Source: Lepisosteus oculatus
Lineage: Eukaryota > Chordata > Actinopteri > Semionotiformes > Lepisosteidae
Length of the DNA: 64,000 nt
NCBI RefSeq assembly: GCF_040954835.1
Contig: NC_090696.1
Coordinates: 77,561,722-77,625,721 of the forward strand
Direction: 5' to 3'
Shown here: positions 34,620-48,956 of the stretch, one piece after another
Numbering within the stretch: position 1 is the stretch's first letter
Layout: each line of letters opens with the position of its first letter
Made by a program: the position numbers and the translations under genes
The notes under the pieces: generated by a model
Told to the model about the DNA's origin: nothing
The model's database searches: none
What the model saw: the letters and a program-made list of their open reading frames with translations, nothing else

Positions 34620-37600
34620 CTGTAAGAAACAAGAACAAGGTTTTAAACTCCACCTTCCTCCCGGTTCGGCGACAGAGCCACAGCATCAGTGAGCTACAGA
34701 AAAGGGAGTTAGCTACGGTTCTTTAGCACTTTCCACTTATGTCTACCAGCGAGATAAAGTTTTCTGAGAGTCACGACGGTGTTGTTAAAAGCACTCAGTG
34801 GCAGATACCTTTCAGAGATCCCGGAAGGTACTTTTTGTTGCACTGTGATAATACCAGAAGACGTTTAATGGTTGTTTTTACATAAGGACACATTTTCCCT
34901 CCCAATGCTGATTTCTCTTAGTGTGAGAACTCTATTTCCCCAAGTCTCGCTAGAATAATAACAATAAGGATTATTTTATGCAGCGCAGCAGTGCAAAGAT
35001 CAGTCTTCAGTTCACGTGTAAACACCTCACATCGCAGGGAATGAATCTGAACTCCATCAGTCACTTAGCGGCCTACAACAGTGCCAGTTAAGAAGAAGAT
35101 AAAGGCCTTCAAAACTCGCTTGCTTGATTCAGGGATTTTGGTTGCTGGTCACCTTTTGATTTGTTAAAAAAATCGATCTTCTCAATCTACTGCGCCAGTC
35201 GGCTGGAGTCGCACTTTGACAGCTGCGAAACAGCACTGAGAATGTGGACACGATTTCACAGTCTTTTCCTCTTTTTTTCCTGTGGTTTTGAACCAAACAC
35301 GCATACTTGTAGATTCAGCCTGATTGTATCCTGTCAGACATATTTTTAGAACGTGGTCTGTGGTGGTGAACGTGATATGTCGGTATGGCAACACGATGTG
35401 TGATAACTATCTTGTGATATGAACACGTAAATAGCATGAGCACTGAACTGGGAAAGAACGCTTTTGCCAGATGAAGCGTCTGTCTCCTGCAAAGCCGCTG
35501 CAGGCGAGACGCCATGCGGATGGACCTTTCCTCTTCTTAGGACGCACACCTCCGCCGCTACGGGAAAGATGTAGGGAGCGCCGGTTTGTCTTCAACACCA
35601 ACCATCTTTTACAGAGGCCGGACGTGCCATTTCTTGCCACCCACTTAACAAAGTGGCTGAAAAACAACCACATTTCACTGACAAGATTCTTCGTGTTGAT
35701 GGTGGTGATTGGAACTGTTGGTGCACATTTCCACAAGAGCACGAGTTTCCTTGTTCCCCGGGAGCTGAAAGCCGGGTTTTTCACAGGGTGAAGAAAAGAA
35801 TCGCTAAAACAGACTAACCGCTCGAGCGGCCCTGGAAGAATCCACCAGGCTGTGTTTCGGAAGAGTTATAAAGCTGAGGTGTGTGAACTGTGAATGACCG
35901 CTCTGTCTAAAAACCATAAAGGACAGTAAATCAGAGGGCGGTGTTGCTTCTTCCCACCCGCTGGCTTCCCAACAGTCCCTGAAACACATTACAAATGAAC
36001 TCCTGCCTCCCTGGTCCACACTGATTCAATGTGCAGACTCGGAAGTAATTTAGATGAATACCTAAAATATAGGAGCCGTGGTAGCTCAGACCGCAAGGGT
36101 GTCTAGCTCCTGACTGGAAGGTCCCAGGTTCAATCCCAGGTAGGGGAAGGTGATGGAGCTCTAATTCCTTCCTGACGGACCCCAGGTCCACTCAGCCTGC
36201 TTTCCACATGAGCACCAGACTGGGGGTTAATCCTTCTGGGGGTAACAGGCCGGCCGGAGTGTGATGCAGACCACATCACCTCCACCTCCAGTGTCAGATG
36301 GCCAAGAAAAGGGGTGACTCTTTCCCTCCATTCCCCATGGGCCTGAAAAGGGACCTACCTACCTAAAATATAGCTATTACAAGAATAACAGCCATGAGCC
36401 ATTAGAAAACTATGAATCTGGCTCCCTGACTAAAAAGGTCGGGGTATGATCAGTGGACAATCAGTACTTCATCCCTCATTTCTGCACTGTCAAACCGTGT
36501 GAGACGGATTATTAAGAAATATTCTGAAAATATATTTAGCTGTAAAGCACTCACAAGAGCTACAGAAGAAAGAAAAACCTGATCAAATGCCCAAGGAAGA
36601 AAAAGCCGGAGAATACAATGTCCCACTCACAAGCAGTCAAGTTCAGAAAGAATTTGTGTCGCCTTCACACAGGGTCCCAGGAAACAGCTTCAACCGTGAC
36701 ATTCAAGACGAACTCCAGACTGTGACCCTTTTGGGCTAGGGCCTTATGGGAAGCCAGTACTAAAGACATAAACAGGACAATGCGCTTGGTGTAGAGACAA
36801 CCCCACCCTGCAGGGGGCACCAGAGGCACGCAGTGCAGAATGGACATATAAGCACAGAAAGAAATTAGGGCCCAGACGTTTGGAACTGCTCTTGCAAGCT
36901 CTGGAGCGAGTGAAGACCACTGTCAGGGGTCAGTACAGTAATAGCAACTGCTTTCTGCTTTCCGGGGGCACAGAAGAGAGGACCGCCCCGATGTCTCCAC
37001 AGAGGCTTTCCCGACAAGCTGGCCTGCCGGCTCGCACCCTACAGTCCCATAGCAACCAGCGCCGTCGCCGCGACCAGGGAGAGAGCGCGGGCTCCGGACC
37101 GAAGCGCTCTGTAAGCGATACCCTGCGGAGTTTTTTTAAACCTTTTGTGTTGTGGTCCCTTCGCCGCTGTCTAAGCTTCACATGAAGAAGCACAAGAGCA
37201 AAAAAAAAAAACATTTGGAAATATATAGAAAAATATAGAAAAAAAGAATAAGGACTTAAGGCAAAAAATATTTCAATTGCTGATTCCTCTCCCCGCAAGC
37301 CTGTTTAAGTTATGGCTTACTTACGACACAGAGAGCTAAAAATACTGTACGTGTGGATGATGTCTGATGCACGGTATCAGGTGCTCAGTGCGTATGAGTG
37401 CCAGCAGGCCAGAAGTGAGGCAATAGTTCCAGTTTACAAACAGGTCGGTACCTGTATCTGCTTGATGCCGAGGGGCGGCTCTGAGACAAGGCTTTTCATG
37501 GCTAAACATTGTTGTTCAGATCACTTCATCCATTTGTGATCCCAGTTGCAATTCGCAGAATACACAGCATTATACAAGAAAATCACAATTCACTCACACC

Positions 37601-37694
37601 AGCTGTAATATCCAGGTAAGAGTTCAGCCTCGCGCTAGAGCGTAATCTCACCAAGGTCTTCACAGCTTGTTTTTCTCACAGTACGCAGCCTTAC
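34620..37694. other. CRACD 5' non-coding intron, with one SINE
   Basis: No supported exon. Short open frames around 35.4-35.8 kb show no recognised domain. The only clear element is the SINE at 36073-36360. Confidence 0.45.
36060..36373 (+). mobile_element. tRNA-derived SINE (family C) with perfect 13-bp target-site duplication
   Basis: A-box-like tagctcagaccg (36082-36093) and B box ggttcaatccc (36127-36137) lie in a tRNA-like head. A body follows (ccaggtccactcagcctgct, gggggttaatccttctgggg, ccacatcacctccacctcca), then a (cctac)-type tail. acctaaaatatag occurs at 36060-36072 and again at 36361-36373, flanking the element. Confidence 0.88.
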
Positions 37695-37870
37695 CTGTGT
37701 GTCAGGAGGCTTGCTGCCCTGCAGACTCGGAGTACAACCAGGACCGGGAGCAGCCGGGAGTCGGGTGTCGCGCTGCGCAGGTGCGCGGGGAGAGAGGGTA
37801 CCAGCGGGATCGTCCCTCCTAGCCAGCTGCTGTTCGCTGGCGGACAGGCAGGGGTCTGTTTACAGCACGG
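37695..37870 (-). promoter_or_regulatory. CRACD: Candidate alternative CRACD first exon/promoter
   Basis: A locally GC-rich island in AT-rich DNA, ending on the minus strand in the strong donor acacag|gtaaggctg (edge 37695). It could splice to the acceptor at 34619. No TATA box is seen and the 5' limit is arbitrary. Inference only. Confidence 0.4.
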
Positions 37871-40800
37871 CCAGGTTTCCCAGCGGTCTGAGAGGCGAGC
37901 TCAGTCAGGCCTGAGCGCTGTCCAGATCATTCTCATACAAGGACATTCCTCAGGTTCTCTGCAGCGCCACCCTGACCTTGATGTGGTATCTGTTGTCACA
38001 GCTAATTTGACAGTATTTAATTTCATTCTGGCCACATTAATCCTGAAACAACTGATGGCACGGAGTCAAGAGAAATGGGCTCAGGATGGGGAGTGTTTAC
38101 ACGTGAACTTAAGAACATACAATATGAAAGGACAGAACAGGGATCATCCTCAACATTAACCAGACTTTACTGATCACACAGCTATTCGGTGTTGCAGAGC
38201 ACTAGGAGACCTGCTTCCACGCTGTGTAACTTCCCATGCCACAGAACACGCCCATCCGAACAACTGGCCATGCTCGAGACGCTCTTGACAGAGCACTGAC
38301 ATTTCATTGTACAGCTCAGTGAGACGAGTGAACACAAACAGATGCAGAGCATTTAAAACCTGAGGCAGGTGTGGAAGCCAGTTGTGTTTCCACGTATAAA
38401 TATGTACAGTATATTACAGTTTCACAGGGGACTGCTTATTGAGCTGGAGCTCAAACTCACCTGACAATTCTAGCTCATTTTAATCCTCTCAGCCTGGGAC
38501 AAGAGCTGACAGGGGATGGTCACATGGCCGCAATATTGCTGAAACAATTTTTTTGGTAGCCGCTTAATAATGAAGGCTTTCAGAGCAGAATGAAACTTAC
38601 TGCTTGGTCACGTCTTTATAAATAGGCTCAACTACACAGAGGCCATTCACAGGGCGGCCATGCAGCCAGCGTGCTACAGGGGGCCCATTGTCCAGGGACC
38701 GCTCCAGCTGTGCCAGCTGTGCCCCACACCCAGAAACTGGCAGGGTGACTTTCTCCCTCTCTCTTCACCTCCACACGGAGGAGCAGACCGACTCCACGCC
38801 TCTTCCTGGCAGCAGCTCCAGGAGGGCCGAGTTCATTCAGAGCTACTGAGGTCTAGCAAATACAAGACACTCTACGCTTCTTACCGGAAAAGGGCCTCCA
38901 ACAGCACAGACTGCAGGAGCAAGGCTTGCACAGCTCGTTAAACAGCTCAAACCCCTAAGGGGAAAGCAGCCTGAATTGTTCTTGTATTTGCCTGAACTAT
39001 ATTATCGAACGCCTTTGCTGTTCAAGGCATCTGTTAATGAAGAGAACAAGAGAACGTGCTGCTTCACAGGGAAGGTATTAACCTGATCTTCTTGTCAGTT
39101 GCAGAATCACATGTTTTCCATTCTCTTTTTCTTTACCAATGTGCTCAAGAAGGCCTAGAAACCCAGTTCTTTAATAACGAGATTGCTGATAAAGTGCAGG
39201 ACAGATAAGGCATCTTATGGGCCATATATCTGGGTATATTTACAGGGTAATAAACATATTTTTCCCAATCAGCACAGGCAGTTAAACACATTCTCCTTAG
39301 CACAGGCGTTACATTGAGCAACATCCATGAGAATCCTTCACCATCCTCAGCCTCAGTCATGCCTTGTGCTGCTCCTTCCCTACACATCCTCAGCTTTCCT
39401 GATGAGTCCAGACCTTCTGTCTAAGCATTATCACTGAGAAAATGCAATGCAAGGGCCTTTCCACCACATTACCTGTATTTTAAAAACTACATAAAAATAT
39501 ACTTCTGACTTTATTATTTAGACTAGGTGAGGTTTCAAATACAACCCTATACAGCCTGATAAGGATAATAGCTCAGTAAAGTCCTATCTCTGTCAGCTTG
39601 TTACCAATGTGCGGTGGCTCTGTGCCTGTGGCTGGAAGGTTGCCGGTTCGAATCCCGTGGCCGGCAGAGGAATCCTACTCCGTTGGGCCCCTGAGCAAGC
39701 CCCTTAACCCCAGCTGCTCCAGGGGCGCCGTATAAATGGCTGACCCTGCGCTCTGACCCCAGGCTTCTCTCCCTGCCTGTGTGTGTCATGGAGAGCAGGC
39801 TGGGGTATGTGAAAAGACAAATTCCTAATGCAAGAAATTGTATAGGGCCAATAAAGTGATCTGATCTTGTTTCCACACATGCTGTAGGTCCGCTGGCCTG
39901 TGGAGGAGGAGGAATTCCAGTGGGGGCAGTCACAGTGGTCACCCCATATGGGCCACGCCCGGGCCGGCGCACACAGCCCCCCGGAGCTCGACAGAGACAC
40001 AACTGACCTTTTCTGCCTTCTTTTATCCTGTCCCCTTCCAAAGGCTCTTAGCTTTCACTGGAATAGGTATTTACCTTTTACAGTAGTCAGTCTCTTGCTC
40101 AGTTGCAGATAGCCCGTCGTGCTCCTGTGCTGTCAGAGCCAGTCCCAGCGAGGGAAGGCCAAGGAGGAAGACCAGCAGGAGACGAGCTGAAGGAGCCGGT
40201 CCGCCCAGCCAGGAGAGGCTCCTCAGCGCCGAGGCGCCCAGAGGACCCCGAGGGCTGCTGGACAAACACTGGGGCACCGAGCACCCTGGGGAGGGGGAGA
40301 TCCAGCTCCAATCCTGCTGCCACCACAACAGAAACAACACGATTCTGCACAGCGAAGACGACAGGAGATCGCCGGCAGGCAGTGAATAATTTCATGACCA
40401 AGATAGTAGAGATCAGAGGGTGACAGAAATACCCGGCGTGTATACTGAGTGTAACATAGATGACCAGCTGAGTTGCAGCACAGTCCAATATGTATAAGTA
40501 CAGAAAAGAACAGTTAGGTTTTGATTTATGAGTAGTGCGATACTTCTCTGTGCTTCCTGAATAGACTGACTACTGTAAAAGTTAAATACCTATTCCAGCA
40601 AAAATATTTAGACCAAGACTCTCAACCTCAGTCTGCTGAGACATGTGCTGTAGGAATCAGCCCCTGCGGGCAACAGGGAGGCAGAACCTTGAGATCAGTT
40701 CTTCTCTTGAGTCTTTCAGCATGGCAGCTCTGCAGATTCCAGCCTCTCTAGAGACTGGTGTGAGAAACGCCGTTTCTCGCCCATCACCCAGCAGGGCTGG

Positions 40801-43800
40801 CTCACCAGCTGCTCGCCAGTGTCTCCTTGGTGAGAACCCTGACCCCAGTGCAGTCAAGACGCCAGATGGCCAGCTCCCAGCGCCATGTGGGAACCAGCTC
40901 CAGAGCAAGCTCAGCAGCAGCGGAGAAGACACGGCTTCCCCAAGGCAGAGCAACTGCACATCACCACCAAATCCCCTTCGGAACAGACAGACCACAAGTC
41001 AAAGAGTTACTGCTGCTGTTGGCAGAAAAGTATAGAGATCATCTACAGATCTTTCTGTTGCACCAATTATTTGAGGAAGATTACACGTGATACAGAAAAG
41101 TATGGTGACATATTTCTTCTAAACTCCGGTAGATTTACAGTTATTTACAATGACTTTCCTGCTCAGAGCGGGACTAAAAGACGCTTCCATGGGACATAAA
41201 AACACTTACTATAGTTGAAGGTCTTAGTGGGCATTTTAAAACTGTGAACATCAATGTTATTGGCAAAACTCGACATTTTCCTGCTGCAGAAGCATGGAGA
41301 CTCAATTATAGAGAGAAGATGTCTTTAAAGATACTCTACAGTAAGTGTAAATACATCTTGAAGCACAGCCTGTCCACTTTGTTCAGCTTTCACGTATTAC
41401 TGCTACACTCCAGTCACAGCTATGGGAAGGAGAGTTTGAGATATTTTCTTCTCCAGTCAGAAAAAGGTACTTTCCTCCAGAACAGGACCTGGCAGAGAAA
41501 TGTATCTTTCCTTTTACTCATGTTTGTATTGAATCACACTTCAGTCTGCAGGTTATACTTACTGCAGTGACACCTACTACAGAATGGTGCACTAATCTGC
41601 CATCTGCGTCTGTTAATGTAAATGTATTAAATGATGTCATTAAGACCATTTTTGCATTAGAATGAAATATCCTTTAAATGAGAATTTTTACACTGATGAA
41701 TCAGAAGGATATACAGTAGCGTATTGCAGCAATTAAAACAGCTTAACTGAGGTTCATTCTTCATACCCCCTGAAGCCACTGTTAGTCTGCCCTGCCCCCT
41801 CAACCATCACTACCCACTATGGAATCAACAACCCCGGATCAAGCCCGCCTGCACAAGGGACCGGTGATCTCGCACGACACTCTCTGCTTGTGAGCAATAT
41901 TTGTCTCCCTTTTCTCTTTAAAAAGCTTGATTCAAATGTCTTCCCAGAACTGCAGCTGTCACAGGCTGAAAATGAAAAGATTAGCTTGCTGTGAGCCAAT
42001 CTAAACATCTAAAGGAAAAACATTCCCACAGCCCCCCCCCCAAAAAACAAAACAAAAAATCTAGCAGGGGGTAGAGCACAGCTGAAGCAGTGCTCCAGAG
42101 CTGTTGAGTGTTTCCTGCACAGTGACACATGATGCAGCTGCACTCAAACTGAACACAGAGCAGCTCCACTAGAATCATCAGCATTGCTTCGATGGTCAAC
42201 CACTCTCATGAGACGGAAGGGTCAGTTTTAGAAACTGTTTTAGTATTTTTTGACATCTAACATAATCAAGGTCTGGTTAGATCTTTTTGTACTGTTATCG
42301 TAAGAAAAAATACACAATTCAAAACTATAGAGAAATTTAAGTGAATTAAAGGAAAGGATTTTAACAGAAAGAAAGGGGTTTAAAATACAAGACAGGCAAT
42401 TGGATGTGTGGCTTTTCTTAAAACCATCATGTTGACACTCTTAATGGTCAGGAATCTAACCTTCTTCTCCTGAGCACTAAAAAATTTTAAGAGGACTAAA
42501 AAAGCTCTTTCTGGTTCACAGAAGAAATAATTTAACTTAGCTGTGATTAACAGCTCACTCTGAGGTTTTAATTAAAATCTCAAAATCTATTAAAAGGCTG
42601 GTAGACGTTAAAGAATGAAACAGCAAGGAACCATTGCCATTTCTCAGCAGAAGAGTTAGGTCAGGCACACTGTTCTGTACTGAGCTCACAGCATGTGCCA
42701 CTACGGTGCCCATTGGGTTCATCCCAACAGAAAGGGGTCATATTACTGACAAATGGGGAGAGAGGTGGCAAATCACAAGCATTACACACTAAGGATTGTT
42801 TGCAGATATCCCTGCAGGCACACTGACACGCCCGGCAGCCCTGATCTGCATCCTGGAAGCTCTGTGTGTGCAAAATGATCTGTGGGCAAGCAGACTGTCC
42901 AGTGCTTCACAATTAGGACATTACGAGAAACAGAAAGGACATATTTAACTGTACATATGAATCAATATGTAAATCAGTGAGTATTTTTAAAATGAAATCC
43001 ATATATTTTAGCTCCTTCTCCACTTACATGACTACTGCAAGAAAAAAGCACTAAAAAATGTTTACGGTTTCGTGGTTTAATATTTCAGATTTTTCAGACC
43101 TGATATCTCTGACAACCAACAATAATATTTCTTGAAGAAACATACTTACAACACTTAGGTGATGGAGGGACATTCCCCGCTGCCAAGTTCTCAATCAGCC
43201 TTGTTTCAGCAAAATGAACTGGGCAAACCTGGGCTATCAAGCTACTGCAGCGTTCTGCTACATCGAGCAAAAGCTAATAAAATAATAACCTAATTAAGCA
43301 AAAGAGCTTCAGCCCCTATTAGGTACCCTGACTCGAATAGCCCCATGCACTCAATAGTGGATAAACGTCATATTTCTTTAAATACGGGAATGTGTAATCC
43401 TGTCTGGAGAGTGTGGCCTGGTCGCAGCACTACCAGGTCACCACAAGGGACTCGACACAGTAAGAGTGTAAGGAGATGGTAAGACACTGCCGACTTCCAG
43501 CAAAATGCACAGACAGGGCTTGGGTAAGAAATACTGGCTGTGAAATCAGCATCGCTTCTCCTAAACGTAAGTGCAGAGTGGTCAGCGATGGAGAAAGATG
43601 AGGCGGCACCACCAGGCATGGCCTGTCCTAGAGACCTCGCTGCCTTGAAGCACACTCTTCCTCACCAGGGTCACTCCCAGCAGCCCCGCTCCACTCCCAG
43701 TCAATGTGAGGACGTCCTGTGCAGGTGGACAGTGAAGTCCCGGCCACGCCTTGAAAATAACCCCAGCCCCTGCCTCGTGTCCTCCCCCACCACCAGGGCA

Positions 43801-46800
43801 TCAACAGCAAGGCTAAGATTACAGACGCAACCCCCCGCCTGCGGACCCCCCCAGGTGGACAGTGGGCTCCCTCTGGTCCTGCCCTGAGTGACAGCTGGCT
43901 CCGAAGGGACCTGTACTTCTCCGGGAACACCGGGTGCAGCTGCCACAAGGGCCCACGAGAGAGGCTGCGCCGGTTCTGCTAAGGAGATGTTAAGAGGACA
44001 GTCTACGTAAGAAAGTCCCGCTCACACTGAACCACAGATCAGAGTCAGGGTCACGCAGTCCCGCACAAACTGCTCCAAAGGTACCGTGTGTTCGGAAACA
44101 CACAAGGCAGCCGTGATCGAGCTCCACGAGGATCTGCTCCGTCTGTACTGAGGGCAGCTCAGGAGAACCAGGCGCCCGCGGAGCAGCAGAGAGGGAGGGA
44201 AGGTGTCTTTGGACAGCTGTCCGAGAGGACCTCTTCTTCCAGTATCTCTCCAGTGTGTCTGCAGTCACTGGGTTACCTCTGCCTTTCCTATGGGTGCTCC
44301 TGCACACCCTGCTGTCTCTAGCTAGCAGAGCTCTCTCCAACATTTTAATCATTAGTGTTCGTGGCTCAGCTAATGAGCATATTTCCCCTTAGTGCACAGA
44401 CATGGCAGAAGTCGTGGACGTCTGCTGTAATTGGAAATTACAGTACAACAGTCCTAAATCTCTCGCCATCCACTTGGGAAAATAATTCAAGTTTTGTTAT
44501 GGAGGTTTTAAGTTCGCAGGTGCCTTTGAAAGTGAAAAATATCACCTAGGTGTTAACGATGAAATCGTATCTGTTGTAAACCAAATAACTAGTTACCCAA
44601 TTAAAAAGAAAACTATTTGTTTTGATCTTTTTAGACTAGTGTAACAGGGGAAACCTGCAGGTTTCAGGTTTTGTCAAACGGGTGCCACACAGAAAGCAAG
44701 GCACATGTAGAAGAAGAAAACTCCAGCTCCTTTGGTTATTCACAACAACCCCTGCGGTGGACAGGTGACGGAGACAGCTTGAAGCGATTGCTAGGCACAG
44801 CCTTTAAATCGGGGACACTGCCTCAGGGAATGTCACCCTGACAGCAGACCCCAAACTCCCGTGAACTAAGGAACTCGCACAGATCACGTAAGAGACGCGT
44901 GTATCGCTCAGAAGTAAAATAAAACCTTTTGAGGCCATCTTATTTCCGATGCAAAATAAAAACACGCTGCATGACACTTTCCTGGGTTTCCAGGGAACTA
45001 GTATTGGCATCGCCAAATGTATATCATCCTGCCTTGTTCAGGGATGTCCACTGGAAATTCCCCAAAGCACAAAGCCTCCAGTCAGCCAGGCGTGTTTCTG
45101 ATGCTGATATATCACGGTGATCTGAAGCTCATCGTTAAGAGCAGGAGACAGTTTTTCCTTCCATTTTCATTTTCTTCCTTTCTTACGTTTTGACTCTTTG
45201 ATTAACTCTTAAATATTCTGCACACAGGTCACACGGCAGCGGACACAACTAACTTAGAAGTACCCTTGGAAAAGATCGAATCTGTCAAAAAAACAAGGAA
45301 AGATTTATTTTCAGAATAAAATAAAAAAGACCTAGAATAAGCACAAACAAATGCAAAGAATCTGAGACGTGTTGCTTTTAAACCACAGTCCAAAGCGTGG
45401 TCTAAATCACGCTGAAGAACAGGGCCCATGAATTGGGAGCAAAATACATTTTTTCTTTCATTATGCCCGCATTGTGTAACATGTTGACCTATGCAAGTTT
45501 CAATCAAGAAACACTAATACCTAATTAGCAATACTCCACTGCTACACACACAAGGACCAATAATTCGTTTTTACATTCAAACAGAAAGACCATTTTGCTC
45601 ATCTGACTTTCCTCTCTTGGTGGTTGATTTATAAATGATGTCATCAGGGAATGCAGATTTCAACACGACACTCATTCACGTGTCGTCAATTTGTCACAGA
45701 GGATATTAAAAAGCCAGGAGGCAACAACTTGTGACACAGGAAGATTCTGCACCTGCCTCAAAGTAACTGGCCTCCTAAAGACACCACTGACCAAACACAG
45801 CTTGTGAACACATGGCTGAGAAACCCTTTGAGCCGAGTTTACTGGGACCAGCAGTACACATCACAGGCTGCCGAGACTTTTCAGAGATTACTGTCGTATA
45901 AGGGAAATAAACCACACACTTCCACCCTTGTTTTAGATAATACCCTCTTAGCTTCTGGGGACCGGCTTATCACTTGCTCAAGAATGCCACAATTAATCCG
46001 AGGTTAATAGTAAATATGCATCAAGATGTACTGATTGATCATTGCACTTCGAACACAAAGACATTTCTGGGAAAATAAAACTGCAAAACACGGAAAGTGT
46101 GCTCATGTTTCATTACCTACAAACAAGTACTTCAGAAACAGATCTTTAAATAAAAAAGGGTATATTACAGATGTGAAAAAATAATTTTTCCTTCCAAGCA
46201 AAATTAATTTTCTTTTGGAAATTGAAATACACATTCGTGTGGCATGTCAGTTTAGGAGTTTTCATCTGAACCCTGTGCTTGAGTTGGGAGCAAGATTCTG
46301 GGGTCTGGGGTCTGGGGCCCACTAATAGTGTCTTGGCACTCAAATTACACAGCTGGGGTCTTCCTTCCTGCCTGGAGATGGTAAGTATTCTGTGCATGAA
46401 AACTGTAGGTGAGAGGGTGACCCAAGTCTAGGCTGAACTCCTCTCCATTATAGTTGTGGTGAAAAGAGGCTTTTCTTCGAAGACAACTGTGTGTTTCATT
46501 TCTAGTGACACCTGTGTTCCTGAAATGGGTTTTAGAAAGGAGCATCCAGGACAGAAGACAAGCCTCTGACCTGGAAACGAGGCCCATGTACTGCTGTAGG
46601 TTTCTGAGCCAGAGACAGGTGCACCCACACAAGACCAAACCCTTATCCCTCCCCCCTGCAGCCCTGGCAGACGGCCCTGTGCTCCTGCAACACTCCTGTC
46701 CTCGTGGTCAGAGCCAATCAAAGGCATTGATCTGAGGTGAGGGGCTGAGAGGGTGCAGTCTGCCTCCCATGAAACAGTGGGTGTAATGAGTGGCAACAGC

Positions 46801-48956
46801 ACTTCACAATACCACCTACGTATGAATATCGGCTTTTAAATAACTTCAGATCTCCCCTTCCAGGTCCATGCCTTTCTCAGCAGTGGAAGTGCGTTCTATT
46901 GCACCCATTCTATTGCCCAAAACACAGGCCATCGATTTCTAGCAGATCGAACCGCTGCCATCAGACAGATCGAAAGACAGGCGGTTCCACACAGGTGTTC
47001 GGTGGTGACACCTTATTCCTTGGAATGAGCACCTGTTTTTACCATTTACTTCATACTGTATACGACCATGGTTTGGTCAGCATCATAGTTACATCATAGT
47101 TTATAATGTATAAAACAGGAACGAACTGCAACAATGCTTGTGGTCTGGCAAACAACTGAAAAGAAGTGATAAAAATATCACCCTGGACAGCGGCAGCCAT
47201 TTGCAACCGACCTGCGCGGTGAAAGGAAGCCTCTGTGATGATCTCTGCCGACGTGGCAATGCCTTGAAGATCACTGTTTAGCTCCTGGGTATCGGTGTGG
47301 GGGTGAAATGTTTTGTCCCGGCTAGGACAGAAAAATGGGGTTCAGTATTTTCCCATTGCGGATATCGCCTTTGTTATCGGTCCCGGGACCGGCTCCGGCC
47401 CACCCTGCCCCTGCTGCAGTGCGGGGGGTTGTTACTGGACGGCGTACTGGACAGCTCAGCACGGGCGCCTTCCCCCCACACCGCCCAGCGGGGCAGCGAC
47501 CCCGGGGGAGTCCAAAGCCACAGCTGACCCCTGGCCGAGGAGCCTGACAGTGTGTGCAACACGATCCGCAGGCCCCTGGGTGCAGGACTGCCAATAATCA
47601 TATCCCATCTTCACACCACTTCACTGGCATAACGTACACATCTCCATAATCGAGGACAGGCAGCAGCGGTGTTGAGCGCCGAGGCCACAGAGGCTTGAAC
47701 ACCGACGGCATATATTCATTTGTTAATTAACATTTGGCCTGCTCCCTAGAGGACACCATCAGGCCATTTTGTGGCTAACCTAGAGTTAAACCACTCCAAT
47801 CCCACATTATTTCCTCTCCGGCGTTGCCTGTCCCGATATCCTGACAGCTGAATGAATTGTAACTCCGACGTGGGAGCAGTTAACACGCCATTTATTGTCA
47901 ATAGCTGTGGCCTGCCCAGCCCCCCGCCACCTCAAGACCATCGATTCACAGCGCTACTGTCAAATGTCTCAAACTTATCGCACTATTCCGGGGGTTTTGT
48001 TTAAACTGCGCGATAAACCTTAAAAAAAGGAGGCAAAATCCATTTTCCGCTCTTTTTTTTTTTTACCCTAAGTCCCATAGTTCAGAAGGCGTAGCGCAAG
48101 GAGCGTTTAACATCTAAACAAAATTGGTACTTAAGCAAGCCATCAAATCAAAGCGACTAAATATTTCTGGCCTAAGCGATAAATGACGCATGTGGTGTCC
48201 AGTGAAACAGCGAAGCTGGTTGAAGCATTTTCTGTTTCTCTTGAATGCGTGTGTTGTCTGTGTGAGCCAGAAGAGACCCGTGAACGATGTCCTATTGTGT
48301 TAGTAAAGTAGACCGCCGCTTCTCTGACACACGAACTGGAACAGAGACTCAGACAAGAGAATGATGGAGATCACCGGTGGGAGTGTGAACCTTCACGAAT
48401 CCCGGCGGAAAAGAACCCTATTACGCTTTTAATTACAACTGAATTATTTATCAACGCGGTGCTCCGAAACATACATTTTCCTTCATCTATAGGATCCGCA
48501 GGGCAGATTCCTCAGACCTCAAATGCTTGTATTTGCTGGAGGAAAACGTAAGGAAACTAATTCACAGGCAAATAGCGTGAACGACGTACAGGGCGATGTA
48601 AAGCCGTTAAAATTCAGCTTTGGAGCAGGGAGCCAATAGCCCACGACAGGGGTGGGGGATAAAAGGAGGTTGCTTCACATCGTCCTGAAAAAGACCGCTT
48701 TTGAAACAAATCTTTCCTCACCTACGCTGAAAAAAAACCCCAGACATTCGACTTAATAGGTAGCTTTTCCCTGCGAAAAAAACGTCGTGCTACACAAGGA
48801 GTTGATTGCTGATTGTTGATTGCCAAATACAAATGCGCCTCGTACAAAAACCTCCGAGGTTTTTCCTTCATCCACGGAAAAGAAAAGACGCGCAGGCGAC
48901 ACCCTGGGGAGCCCCGGAGGAGCCCAGGGCTGCTTCGACGAATAAAGGGGTCCTAC
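37871..48956. other. 11 kb without recognised genes; one full SINE
   Basis: Probably the long first intron of CRACD if transcription starts near 49 kb. Only the family-A SINE (39610-39869) is identified. Moderately GC-rich patches near 40.1-40.3, 43.6-43.95 and 47.4-47.6 kb have overlapping open frames in several phases but no domain, so they are not called as genes. Confidence 0.4.
39610..39869 (+). repeat. tRNA-derived SINE (family A), full-length
   Basis: The head tgcggtggctctgtgcctgt has B box ggttcgaatcc (39645-39655). The body contains ccctgagcaagccccttaac, ccagctgctccaggggcgcc and gtataaatggctgaccctgc, and the tail ccaataaagtgatctgatct. It is the reference copy for 12130-12348 and 61193-61312. 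Confidence 0.85.

Noticed and set aside
35471-35791. 106-codon plus-strand frame with a hydrophobic stretch
   Set aside because: No homologue recognised, no promoter or poly(A) context, and competing minus-strand frames of similar length.
39645-39655. tRNA genes suggested by B boxes (39645, 36127, 7804 and reverse near 14050)
   Set aside because: No cloverleaf with paired acceptor stem can be drawn, and each is followed by a SINE body shared with other copies.
40100-44000. Several 90-130-codon open frames on both strands in GC-rich patches (40.1, 40.7, 43.6 kb)
   Set aside because: Overlapping frames on both strands, no recognisable domain, no supporting splice sites; consistent with composition only.
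48657-48668. TATA-like gggataaaagg on the plus strand
   Set aside because: No downstream plus-strand exon fits before the sulfotransferase 2.4 kb away. It could be chance.
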